This document shows, piece after piece, positions 47,800 to 64,000 of a DNA stretch of 64,000 nt. A program made the translations under genes and the position numbers. Positions within the stretch are counted from its first letter, which is position 1. Each line of letters begins with the position of its first letter. The stretch spans positions 933,501-997,500 of the forward strand of contig JAJQOW010000022.1 in assembly GCA_037975125.1 (NCBI GenBank), given 5' to 3'. The stretch comes from Latrodectus hesperus (lineage: Eukaryota > Arthropoda > Arachnida > Araneae > Theridiidae). The notes under the pieces are model-generated. The model saw nothing but the letters and a program-made list of their open reading frames with translations. It searched no databases and was not told where the DNA came from.

Positions 47800-48790
47800 T
47801 TCTTATCCCCACTGTCTGACGGAGTCAGACAAGATCCACGATCCCATTGACTGTAAGGAAGTCGAAGACTAGGAGAGGATTGCTAAAGAGATCCTCCTTA
47901 GAGAGACCCATGCAATCCAAAAGGTGCTCAGGAGAGGCCTGATGACTTTGGCACTTGGTGCAGGTGACGAAGGTTTTCCTGCCCTCGTTGTAAGTGAGAC
48001 AACTGATGTGACCACTAGCAAATCTTGTGAGAATAGTCCGGGTACGTTTGTCACAAGGGAGGTCAAGGGACAATCCCGGTTTTGATCCCTTGTACAAATC
48101 ATAAATAGGGGGTCGTTTTCCACTCCTCCGAGATTTTAGATTTTTCTCGAGAGTATAACTCCATAAAGGTGAGTGTGGAAGAGGGAGTTGTTGAAATCCT
48201 GCAACCCTCCTTAGCAAGATTATCTTTCATTTCATTCCCGTGGAGATTCACATGTGAAGGTATCCATTGCAAATGAGCATCATGTTTAAGTGAAATGAGC
48301 TTTAATTTAAGTAGTATGGAGTTGCCGATCTTGTCGCCTACAAGAAGCCAATTACTAAGATGGTGGAGAGTATTACGGCTGTCTGACAAGATCCATAGTT
48401 CACCAAAATCCTCCTCAGAAAGAATAGCTTCTAGTCCCAGGTCTCTTGCAATCAATTCACTTCTGAAGACAGGGCAATGATTAGGATTACGATGAGAAAG
48501 AGTCAAGTTGGTGTGAGGGGTTTCTATACATGTGCCACTGGCTGCTAGTTTGTCGATTTTACTGCCATCAGTATAGATTTTAATGGTATTCAGGGATGTG
48601 GTTTAGGTTTTCCAAGGCCAGTTGTCTAAGATGTTCTGGAAGTTAGTCTTTCTTTATAACAGGGAAACTTAAATTAATGTGAAAGTGGACTCTGGGGAGG
48701 TCTTGTGCAGGATCCAAGCAGCATTGTAGTGAGTTGGGTTCAACATTAAAATTAGGAAGTTAATGCATCTAACGAAGACGTTTGAATGTG
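47800..48790 (-). pseudogene. LINE ORF2 remnant: RNase H domain and C-terminus
   Basis: Minus translation from about 48590 gives the complete RNase H core: IKIYTDGSKIDK (first catalytic D), VFRSELIARDLGLEA (E), LWILSDSRNTLHHL (D), and LQWIPSHVNLHGNEMKDNLA (H and last D). A frameshift near 48110, in a G-run (plus AGGGGGTCG), separates this from the C-terminus, which continues in another frame as RTRTILTRFASGHISCLTY and a CxxC...H...C knuckle (CTKCQSHQASPEHLLDC) to the stop just before 47825. Upstream to about 48790 there is weak, stop-containing coding. It is a third LINE lineage in the window. The reverse transcriptase is absent, so it is 5'-truncated and inactive. Confidence 0.88.
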
Positions 48791-49525
48791 CATTATGTGG
48801 AAAAACACTAAAATAGTGCCATAATGGTAATAATTTTGAAATTCAGTTACCGTATATAAAATAATGCACCAGAAAATCAAATAGAATGAAACACAAATAC
48901 AGATTTAACAATATTAACTTGATAATGGCAATTTATCAATAATTAAATGCAGAGCAATATTCCTAGAGAGTGATTAATGATTATGCATCCAAAATTAGTG
49001 TTTTTTATATAACTTTTACTGCCAAATCTCCCTTTGCACGTACTTTAACGTAAAAGTCCCAACATAGAAATCAACAATGGGGAAAAGTTGGTTGGTTTAT
49101 ATTTTAATGGGAAAAGTACATTAACTAGATTATGATTATTCTTCAAAATTTTTTGAGGAGAAGTACAATTACATATAAAACACTTTTGTAATATCTTCCC
49201 TTATTAACATCAATTTATGAATGAAAAAGTGCTCATTCATACCTCTCCAGTAAACATATTATGTAGAAAAATTTAAGTACGAGTCCAGAAAGGTAAAATG
49301 ATTTTCATTAGGAGCTCATTTATACCATATCTAATCTTCAATTGATAATGCCTTTTTGAATTAAACTTTTAGTACTCCATCCCACGTATGTTTTGAATTT
49401 CTTTGAATATATTTAATTAACTTTGCTTACAGTATCATAATTTGGAATATAATTGTTGTGTACCTATTTAGAAAGGTCATCTAAAGAAACTATTATATAT
49501 ACTGAGCTAGAACATCATATATATA
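48791..49525. other. AT-rich stretch without recognised feature
   Basis: Unique AT-rich DNA ending in a short TA run that is the left flank of the Tc1-like element. Confidence 0.5.
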
Positions 49526-54012
<4,487 letters not shown>

Positions 54013-54974
54013 AGAAATACAAGACGTTTTATTAATTATATAATATAGGTATTGGCATTTTACCTGTCTGGTGCAATGCCATCATTTGCCCAAAATAGGG
54101 CCTCGAATTTTCACTCTGAGGTATTCTTCGAGAAATATAAGATGTTTTATTAATTTTATAATATAGGTATTGGCATTTTACCTGTCTGGTGCAATGCCAT
54201 CATTTGCCCAAAATAGGGCCTCGAATTTTCACTCTGAGGTATTCTTCGAGAAATATAAGATGTTTTACTAATTTTATAATATAGTTATTGGCATTTTACT
54301 TGCCTGGGGTGCAATGCCATCATTTGCACAAAATAGGGCCTCACATTTTCCCTCTGAGGTATTATTCTAGAAATATAAGACGTTTTATTAATTTTATAAT
54401 ATAGGTATTGGCATTTTACCTGTCTGGTGCAATGCCATCATTTCCACAAAATAGGGCCTCGAATTTTCACTCTGAGGTATTATTCTAGAAATATAAGACG
54501 TTTTATTAATTTTATAATATATGTATTGGCATTTTACCTGTCTGGGTAGCAATGCTACCATTTGCACAAAATAGGGCCTCGAATTTTCCCTCTGAGGTAT
54601 TCTTCAAGAAATATAAGACGTTTTATTAATTTTAAAATATAGGTATTGGCATTTTACTTGTCTGGGGTGCAGTGCCATCATTTCCACAAAATAGGGCCTC
54701 GAATTTTCCCTCTGAGGTATTATTCTAGAAATATAAGACGTTTTATTAATTTTATAATATAGGTATTGGCATTTTACCTGTCTGGGTAGCAATGCTACCA
54801 TTTGCACAAAATAGGGCCTCGAATTTTCCCTCTGGGGTATTATTCAAGAATTATAAGACGTTTTATTAATTTTATAATATAGGTATTGGCATTTTACCTG
54901 TCTGGGGTGCAATGTTATCATTTGCACAAAATATTGCCTCGAATTTTCACTCTGAGGTATGCTTGTAATACGAG
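54013..54974. repeat. Tandem repeat, eight units of 118-120 bp
   Basis: The anchor AAGACGTTTTATTAATT recurs at 54021, 54139, 54257, 54377, 54495, 54615, 54735 and 54855, giving spacings of 118, 118, 120, 118, 120, 120 and 120 bp. Each unit contains TATTGGCATTTTAC, a small stem (TGGCATT with AATGCCA), AAAATAGGGCCTC and TCACTCTGAGGTATT. Units 5 and 7 carry GGTAGCAATGCTACC in place of the usual GGTGCAATGCCATC. The 67-codon minus-strand frame at 54604-54807 follows the 120-bp units and is not a gene. It is a minisatellite or young satellite. Confidence 0.96.
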
Positions 54975-55823
54975 AGAATGATACTTCTGATTGATTTTTT
55001 TCATTTTTGTGGTAGTCATTCGATTAGAAATGTGATAGCAAAAATCTCAAATCAAAGGATCTTGAGCAGTTAGTTGGAAAAGATGACAATATTATCATTT
55101 GATTTTCATATTAGTAACCATATACATGATTCATATAATATTCTTTGGAAAAACTTAATACCCAAATATCCTCGCATATCACCAATTCCTCCTGGTGCTA
55201 ACACAGCTTAATTTTTGAAATTTAAAATATACAATATAATTTAAATTTGAAAAATGTTTTGGAAGTCCAGTATTATATATTATAAAATATGTCTTGTAGA
55301 ATACACCCGCTAAAAGTTAATGTTATTGGATTTGCTCATAAAATTCTTACAAAGATATTCTGATAGTCTTAAGCAAAACGTTCTAATATTAATAACATTT
55401 ATTCTAATACACTCGAAAATTAAATAGCTTGAAGATGAAATTCAAAAATGAAATACATTTACTATCGTGGAAAAAATTACAATGGTTTCCTCCACTGCAT
55501 TATATAATTCCCGATAACTGCTATTAAAACGTTCTTTCACTTAGATTAACAAATGGATGAAATTTAAAGATTAAAATGTTGGTTGTGTTTGCAGTAATAC
55601 TTTTAAAACAGTTATCTTGAATATTCATGATTGCAGCTAAGGTTCACAGTATTGGAGTAAATTCTTAATTTAACTTGTCATCAGATGAGATAATATAAAA
55701 TGAAATTTTTCTTAAATAAATATTAAATCTAAGAAAATTTGATACCATGATAAATATAAATTGACAAAATTATGACTAAAAATAACCGTAACATAAAGAT
55801 AATTACAAATTATTCAATTTAAC
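54975..55823. other. Stretch without recognised feature
   Basis: Unique AT-rich DNA; nothing was recognised. Confidence 0.5.
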
Positions 55824-56077
55824 GGCACAGGTGCCGTATAATCCATGATTCCAAATTCTGAATTTTTTTGGCCATGAAGAAATGTTGCTAAGATGATGTA
55901 TCGTGATGTGCGCGATGACGTAAATACTAGGGTTACCAAAATAAAGTTTTCCGCATAATTCTTATTGGTATCCATATGTATGACGTAACAAAAACAAGGT
56001 TGCCAAATACGTAAGATAATCCGCCAATAAATCGCCAATCTCAGAATTTGGTGCATGGATTATACGGCACCTGTGCC
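55824..56077. mobile_element. MITE-1, copy 3, both termini present
   Basis: Terminal inverted repeats GGCACAGGTGCCGTATAATC and GATTATACGGCACCTGTGCC are perfect over at least 20 bp. The flanking octamers AATTTAAC and AGTTTAAC match at 7 of 8 positions. This suggests an 8-bp target duplication and hence a hAT-type MITE. It contains no coding sequence. Confidence 0.92.
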
Positions 56078-58243
56078 AGTTTAACTAATCATTAAGAAAT
56101 ACATATAAATAAAGTATAATTTTTGCAAAGTAATATTAAAGAAAAGAAAAAAATTTAAATTAATTTTCAAATGCATTTTTAATAAATTCAGATTTTTACC
56201 TACTGTTAAATTTAACTATAGGTTGAAATCAATTAATTTAAACAAGACAATTTTTATTTTCTTATGCTTTTCCAGAACTAGGTTTTAAAAACATAAGGAA
56301 TTGTTCAGTGAAATGCTGGAAAAAGTTGACAATGGTTTGAGTAGTAGTAGTAGTAGTAATATGACAGAAACAGTTTTGAAGCTTTATGCTCGTAGGCTTA
56401 TAGCTCGCATTGAGTAAGATTGAATTTTTCACAAAACTTGTCAAAAATTTAGAACACCATTTTGATGCTATACAGGTGTGATTTAAAATGGTTTTATAAA
56501 TGCTCAATTGCTGTTGTAACTTATCTCTTTGAATCTTAAAACTAATGCCTTGCTTGCGCCAACGCTAGAAGTTTTCTTTTCATATAATATTTCTGAAATA
56601 ATAAAAAGCAGATTTGTCATTTGACTCACAAATTTCGTTGAATTTCTTAATTTTTTTAATATGCCTTAAATGATTTCATTCTCTGAATGTGTGTCAAAAT
56701 AGTTTGAAATTAAAACAATGACATACCGTAGTTGAATAGTTTCAAAGTAAAATGATGTATACGATAAAATTAATTGCTCGATGAAATTTTAAGCAAATGA
56801 TAATTTTTAAATAAAAATACATACGAAATACTTTTAAATAAAAGAGGAAAAATTTTAAAAGAAACTGTAGTTTTTTCTTATTATTTTTTAAATATAATTT
56901 CATTATAGTTTAATTAGAATAGCACTATTAATTCTGAAGTTGAAGTTCATGTTTTAATACGCAATGTTTTTACCATTTAAAAAACAGAAACACATAACAT
57001 TAATCAATTTAGATAAAAAAAATGTGTTTAAAAATATAAAAACAATTCTTAAAATTTTTTTATTCTGTAGCGCATAGCTTCGTAATAAAAGCATGCTCAA
57101 ACTGTCGAATAAAATTAGTTTCGTTAAGGCAAAAAAAAAATGGAAAAAAAATCTACTTTACTTTTATGTCTGGAAACTATCACTCATAATGGAGTGTTCG
57201 AACGTGAAACAAAAGAATAAATCTGCGAAAACCCCTCATCTGCACCTTTTAAAAGCGAACGACAAACTGACAGGTTTTTATCTCCAACCTAAAGGCATTA
57301 TGACAGATTCCACAAAATTTTCTTTAAACTTTTTTTACTGTCGAAATAAAAATGTTCCAAATCAAGTTCCCTGACAGAAAAGGTTTGCTAGCTATATTTG
57401 TATTATATTTTTACGAATTGCTAGTTTATTTTAGACTTTTTTTTCTAAACATAAAAGCACTCCATCTGTAAAATAAAAAAGTACTCCTAGGAAATACCCG
57501 CAAGTGATATTTTAGCACTTTTAACTACAAACCTAAAATTCAGTTTGTCTGCTTATGACAGACAAGTAAGTTTTTTTAAAATAGTATTTCACATTGAATT
57601 TCTCACGTGGGGTTTTATCTTTATCATTTCAAAATACAAATGTAGCTAGTTATATTTGAACACATTTTTTGAATATTGCTAAATTTTATAACAATACTTT
57701 ATTTCTAATATTGTTCGCGAAAGTAATTAAACAAAGTTATTGTTTAGTCTTATTAGCTGTATTACACTGATAATCGAAATAACACTGTAATATTTGCTAT
57801 ACCTTCTGCAAACATCGTATAAAATCTGCAAATATTTAACATAAATACTGTTAAAGAAGAAAAAGACAATTATTGTAAAATACATGTCCTATTTTGTTGT
57901 TTAAACGTTCAAAATATAATTAAGGCATATTTAAGGCTATAATATTAACGGTTATGATATTGAAAGGGAACATTTTAATTTCTTCTTCTACATTTTTTCC
58001 TTTGTTGCATTGGTAATATCAAAACTGTAAATGAAAATATACGCAGGTAAGTTTAAACACGCTTTAGTCAATAATGGCAAACACAATGAAACGATAGTCT
58101 TGGCTGTTAAATCGCTAATGATAGAACTTTTATTCCTGTAAATGATGACTTTTACCAATCTTTTTTTTTTAAAGTTAAATATTCATCAGAGCTATATCAG
58201 ATCTTTTGCCCATTAAAATTTTTGTGAAATGCTAATATAAATG
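56078..58243. other. AT-rich stretch; part resembles repeat R5
   Basis: About 56495-56640 has ordered short matches to 11195-11345 (R5). An (AGT)n run lies near 56338-56358. The 93-codon frame at 57093-57374 lies in a slightly richer patch but shows no known domain. Confidence 0.4.
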
Positions 58244-58600
58244 GTTGTTGTTACTTACAACAATAGGACAAACCAAGATCGTTAGTCTACGACTGCGAAG
58301 TTAAGTCAGAACGGTGCAACTTACGTTTAATCAGTACCATGAAGGTTAAAGTACAACCTTACTCTAAACTCCTCCGATAGATGGCACCACCATAGGATCC
58401 ATTCCCTCAATTTTGAATTTGATCTGGACGGGAAGGAAATGTTCTCCAGACCATTACACCCATAGTATGCTCAAGGAGCAAGCAGAGGACTTTAGTTTCC
58501 ACAGATTTAACGAGCATGCACTTGGTGGGTCTTTGGCAGCATTGGAACTTCAACCATCTAGAGGGAGGACCGATGTATTAACCACTAAGCTACCATGGCC
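58244..58600 (-). mobile_element. SINE-C, copy 6
   Basis: Diverged but near full length; the minus-strand head GGCCATGGTAGCTTAGTGG ends at 58600, directly against the next SINE. Confidence 0.85.
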
Positions 58601-58935
58601 TTATGATAAAGGCCTGGTTGGTTAGGTCGTCGTTCTCATTATTGAAAGGTAGTGAGTTCGAATCCCGGCGTAACCGAAAATCCGTCGTGTTCCCTAAGGG
58701 CTGCTGGAGCATGGTAAAACTGGCTGTGATCGCAATGTCTTCCATGTGAAATGATACCTGTTGATGTGTAGGCCAAGTACTTGGGGTCTTTTGCTTGGTC
58801 TCTGCTTAAAAATCACGAAGACTCCATCCGGCTGCTTCTATCTAACTGGTAGAACGCAACTCAAGGCTAGGTAGCCCTAGATAGCAACAGGGCTAGGTAG
58901 CAAAGCAGGCTGGTGCAACAATGTCCCTATGGTAA
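58601..58935 (+). mobile_element. SINE-G, tRNA-derived, single copy in this window
   Basis: tRNA-like head: GGCCTGGTTGGTTAGGTCGT (A-box type) and GAGTTCGAATCCC (B-box, 58648-58660). The body includes CCCTAAGGGCTGCTGGAGC, CCAAGTACTTGGGGTC and an AGGCTAGGTAGCCCTAG duplication near the 3' end. It is placed by its Pol III boxes; no second copy here confirms its ends. Confidence 0.7.
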
Positions 58936-59217
58936 AACAAAAGATATTCAAAATGAAAAAAATGATTGTAATAATGTTATTTGATAAAGAATGGCTATTT
59001 AAGTGGATGAAGGAAATCATCTTGAGAAATTTTCACAAAGGGAGAAATAATTACAGTAAATTACTTTATGAATAAATGTCCTAAATTTCCTGTTTAAAAT
59101 TAAATAAATAAATGTCCTAAAACATCAAAATATGTGTCGGATATTTTTAAAGACACCATGTATCTGTCCAATGATGGTTGGTCCAAAATTGCCCATTGCT
59201 CATTTGGTTCAATATAT
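58936..59217. other. AT-rich spacer
   Basis: Contains two copies of AAATAAATGTCCTAAA (59066-59120 region). Nothing else was recognised. Confidence 0.45.
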
Positions 59218-59532
59218 ATTTTTTCCAACGGCGGGCACACTTGGATGACGAACCCTATGCAACAACAAGGTCAGAAACTGTTACTCATTTGTCATTACCT
59301 AGCGGGCACCTGTGAACCAAGTCACAGAGGCGAGTAGCGTTACCCGCGCCATAGCCACCACAAACTCGCTTACAGAGTGGGCCACATTCATACAACATCA
59401 AAGAAGAAGAAAGGACAGAGAAACACACAGAGAACAGAGAAGGAAATGAAACATACATGCCCGAACTGGGATTCGAACCCGGGACCAGCAGCTCAGAAGT
59501 CAGGATCGCTAACCACTCAGCCATTGATCAAC
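59218..59532 (-). mobile_element. SINE-A, copy 6
   Basis: Full-length SINE-A on minus with B-box GGGTTCGAATCCC (near 59469-59481) and tail GTGCCCGCCGTTGG plus A-run at 59218. Frames across it are SINE sequence. Confidence 0.9.
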
Positions 59533-59535
59533 TGG

Positions 59536-59539
<4 letters not shown>

Positions 59540-59574
<35 letters not shown>

Positions 59575-59582
59575 TATATAAT
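59540..59582. repeat. (TA)n microsatellite, interrupted
   Basis: Short TA array adjoining the SINE-A head. Confidence 0.93.
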
Positions 59583-60169
59583 ATTTTAAAAAAAAATTGG
59601 AAAAGGGAACAAAAATTAAAGATTAACTTATAGAGAAATTTACAGGCGATACTGAATTATTTTAACATTTTTATTGCCCTTTTTCCGTTCAGTTGAAATC
59701 TTGCCCAAGTTAAATTTCAGCATGAAAAAACTGACTTTCATTTTCTCACCTGTTAAATTTGGGTTTAAATGTCATTTTAAAAAATATAGAAAGCACAGTA
59801 AAATATGGCAGTTGTTTCTTTAAAACAGTCATCTGTGTTTTGAAGAATTTCCAATAATATTTTAAGCTAGGATTAAATGGGCAAAAATATAATACCCCAC
59901 TTAACTTAGCTATTTACTCTAAATCACCTGTAAAAACTTCTAAAGCTTTTAAAAAGCTGAAGTTCACGTCATTTAGAACAATAAATAAAAAAAGGTAATA
60001 CGAACCGCCTGATAAGAGAGAAAGCTGTAAATAAAACTTATAAGTCAATTACAAAAATACCCGAATTCGAGGAAGATTACTTCAGAAACAATTCCCACAC
60101 TTTAAAACTTTTCAGAAATTTTTGCTATCCTATAAAAGGTTTATCTGTTAGATCAGATGTCCAAATTTA
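59583..60169. other. AT-rich stretch without recognised feature
   Basis: Unique AT-rich DNA; nothing was recognised. Confidence 0.5.
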
Positions 60170-60560
60170 ATTTGTTTCTGCAAATGGATGTAGAAGATAA
60201 ATAGAGGAAAGGATGAAACAGGATATCGCGATGGTTACAGTGAGGAATAGCAGAATTCGAGAAGCGAACTTATTTCATCAGAACTCGTTTGCTGGAATCG
60301 TGGGGTGGTGTTGTCGAAATTCCCGAATTGATCCGCTTATCAAAATGGGACGAATTTAAATTTGATTTGTTAGAAAGATGAAACCGAGAATGAAATGGGA
60401 TTATGACTGCCGCTGTCTTCGGCACAAAATAAGGGTATTTATCTCCTGATTTTCCTCCTCCATGTAATTGGGAATAAATAGAAGGATTTTGTCTACTTCA
60501 AGAGCGAGTGCTTGTAAAGTGTTCTTTTGAATTGTTGCACAAAATACTTTTCATTTGTGT
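60170..60560. other. Higher-complexity non-repeat island
   Basis: Compositional shift with GATATCGCGATGGTTACAGT, CCCGAATTGATCCGC and GACTGCCGCTGTCTTCGG. No long frame and no repeat match. Candidate conserved non-coding DNA. Confidence 0.35.
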
Positions 60561-62244
<1,684 letters not shown>

Positions 62245-62735
62245 CAACCTAAAGTGGTGGTTTCTTTAGTTCAAGTTGAGATCATGGCTACAAAATTTTA
62301 TTACGATTTTCATTGGTTTAAAATATCTATGACGTCAAATAACGTTTCATCCACTTCACACTATATTAAAGTGGTGTCGTCAATTCGATTTTTCGAAAAA
62401 TTTGCTGCCTGCATTCAAATCACAATCTTCGAGTGGCAGCAAACAAGGCGAAGTTCTCCATCAAATGTCTGTGTTGTCTGCTATGAGAAGAAATTCATTC
62501 TTTATTTTGATCAGTAATAAAGTATTTTTCAACAACAATTTTTTTCATTTTTAAAAGTTTTCAAGATTACGAAAATTACCTGTTAATCTAAATATATAGT
62601 TTTCAAATTTTATTAACCAAAAGTCTAGCGATATTGCTTCAAAAATTGAACACATTGAAAGTAGAAAAGAAGAAAAAGAAAAATGAAAAAGACAAGAAAA
62701 TCTTCCAACTTATGGTTAGTTTAAAGGTGACTTAA
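62245..62735 (+). repeat. Low-copy repeat R4, copy 2
   Basis: Same block order as 10380-10715: CGATTTTCATTGGTTTAAAA, TTTGCTGCCTG, GGCAGCAAACAAGGCG, then a diverged A-rich AGAAGAAAAAGAAAAATG part and ATGGTTAGTTTAAA. The 87-codon frame at 62254-62517 follows this repeat and is not conserved in copy 1. Confidence 0.65.
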
Positions 62736-63862
62736 ATTTTTAATTTTTAGATACAATGAATAATAATAATAATAATGTAATTATAATTGTATTTTTACTT
62801 ACTTTTTGAAGATAATAAGTCTTAATTAATGAACTCATTCTCTGTGATATTAGTTTGGTTTTCCAAGTAAGTTCGGCAATGTGTCTAAGTTTCCTTATTT
62901 GTTATTTTGCACACTCCTTATAACTTCTGTTAAATTTAAGTCTTTTGAGTCACGCCGATATTTATTTTTCCCTTTTCTTTCATGTCCCTCCCATAATTTG
63001 CATATGATTACTTCCTTCAGTATCTATATCTTTGGATTTATGTTAGCATTTAATACAGAAACCCTCAAATTCAGTTCATTCAAAAAAATATTTAAAAATA
63101 TGGCTATTGTCGATGATTCAATATAAACTGCTACGTAATTTTCAATAATTTCTCTGTAAATAAAACTGGTGACAAATTTGCCTTGTCACAATAAAGTCCT
63201 TTTTCCTTCTTTTTCTTCAAAATATTACTTTTTTCCCACTTATTTTTCAGCTTATTCAAACATGAAGAGTTCGAAGAAATAAAAATATTCAATATTTTAT
63301 TTATTGCTATATGCGACATCATGAAAGATAGCAATACGTATGGAACTACCAAGTTATTGGATAAAATTAAATTCCTAATTTAATACCGATAGGCTTTTTT
63401 AAGTGCTAAATACATTTATAAAAAAAGTTGTGACTTAAAAACAAATTAAATATACCTAGTTAATAAAATGAAACTATTAATGGTAATTAAATTATCAAAG
63501 CTTTATTAATAAATCATAATGGAATAGCCAAAGTAAGCAAAAATTTTAAAAACAAAGCAATTAAAAAATGGCTTACATCTATCAAACTTTTTAGCATTTA
63601 TCATTCTCAGAGTGATTGATGTCTCTACTTACTTAAAATAAGATTCCAATAAATATCATAAAATTATCAATATTATCCCAATAAATATCAAATAAAAGAA
63701 AATATGTATTTGATTAAAATTGAATATCATACCTATCTTAAAAATACCAATAAGCAAAATAAACAGAAAAACTTCCTTAATAACCAAACTATTATATTGA
63801 ATAGTTTATATATTGAACTCAATACATCTGTAAACTCATTTTTAAATCCATGGAATGATATA
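62736..63862. other. AT-rich stretch without recognised feature
   Basis: Unique AT-rich DNA with a short (TAA)n run near 62760. Nothing else was recognised. Confidence 0.5.
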
Positions 63863-63939
63863 CATATGTGATATATTGGCAAGTAAAATATTTAAAGTGT
63901 GCGAAACTTCTAATATTTTACTTGCCAGTATATCATATG
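63863..63939 (+). ncRNA. Pre-miRNA-like or foldback hairpin (candidate)
   Basis: Arm 63863-63892 (CATATGTGATATATTGGCAA, then GTAAAATATT) pairs with 63912-63939 (AATATTTTACTTGCCAGTAT, then ATCATATG). The pairing is complete but for one 2-nt bulge and one G-T pair. The stem continues above a 2x2 mismatch as AAGT/ACTT (63895-63898, 63906-63909) with a 7-nt loop. The length of about 77 nt and the ~22-nt clean duplex resemble an animal pre-miRNA. Either strand could be transcribed. A small foldback transposon would look the same. Confidence 0.4.
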
Positions 63940-64000
63940 ATGGCGAGACAAAACATGCATCCAAAACAATGAAGATACAACAGTACTACTTATTCGATGA

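Noticed and set aside
54604..54807. 67-codon frame with internally repeated residues
   Set aside because: It follows the tandem repeat, and the 118-bp units break the frame.
54013..54974. CRISPR-like repeat array
   Set aside because: Whole 118-120 bp units repeat end to end with no unique spacers, in a eukaryotic context. It is a tandem satellite.

Overview
This is AT-rich eukaryotic nuclear DNA, most likely from an arthropod and probably a chelicerate such as a spider. The evidence is one spliced immunoglobulin-domain exon set in about 64 kb of otherwise non-coding sequence, many short tRNA-derived SINEs from at least six families, Tc1-like, hAT and piggyBac DNA transposon remnants, LINE fragments with RNase H or endonuclease coding, and long (TA)n arrays. 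The organism is inferred from this repeat style and the large-intron layout. No species-diagnostic gene is present.

The only host coding sequence I can support is a 122-bp internal exon at 30997-31118 (+). It encodes the end of an Ig domain resembling the IRRE/Kirre/SNS/nephrin cell-adhesion family. The simplest reading is that most or all of the window is intron around this exon, filled with transposable elements.

Layout. 1-6 kb: SINE cluster (families here called C, D and A) plus a 440-bp LINE in which the 5' and 3' ends are joined, flanked by a perfect 14-bp duplication. 6-14.6 kb: AT-rich sequence, TA and CA/TA microsatellites, a LINE RNase H fragment fused to a MITE, and several low-copy repeats that recur elsewhere in the window. 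14.7-16 kb: a complete but internally deleted hAT element with an 8-bp duplication. 16-27 kb: SINEs A, B and D, second copies of the MITEs and repeats, a mosaic SINE and X-box-like motifs. 27.25-28.22 kb: a piggyBac deletion derivative bounded by TTAA. 28.4-31.3 kb: a richer non-repeat block, then the Ig exon. 31.8-39 kb: dense SINEs and nested or abutting LINE and Tc1 fragments. 39-49 kb: mostly AT-rich, with two higher-complexity islands, SINEs A and B, and a LINE RNase H remnant. 49.5-51 kb: an almost complete Tc1-like element inserted in a TA array. 54.0-55.0 kb: eight units of a 118-120 bp tandem repeat with dimer structure. 55.8-64 kb: a third MITE copy, head-to-head SINEs, a SINE flanked by TA arrays, and a pre-miRNA-like hairpin close to the right edge.

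No genes form a pathway here. The biology is mainly transposable-element activity and decay inside a gene. All mobile-element coding regions seen are broken or truncated. Family letters (SINE-A to SINE-G, MITE-1, MITE-2, R3 to R5) are labels made for this window only.
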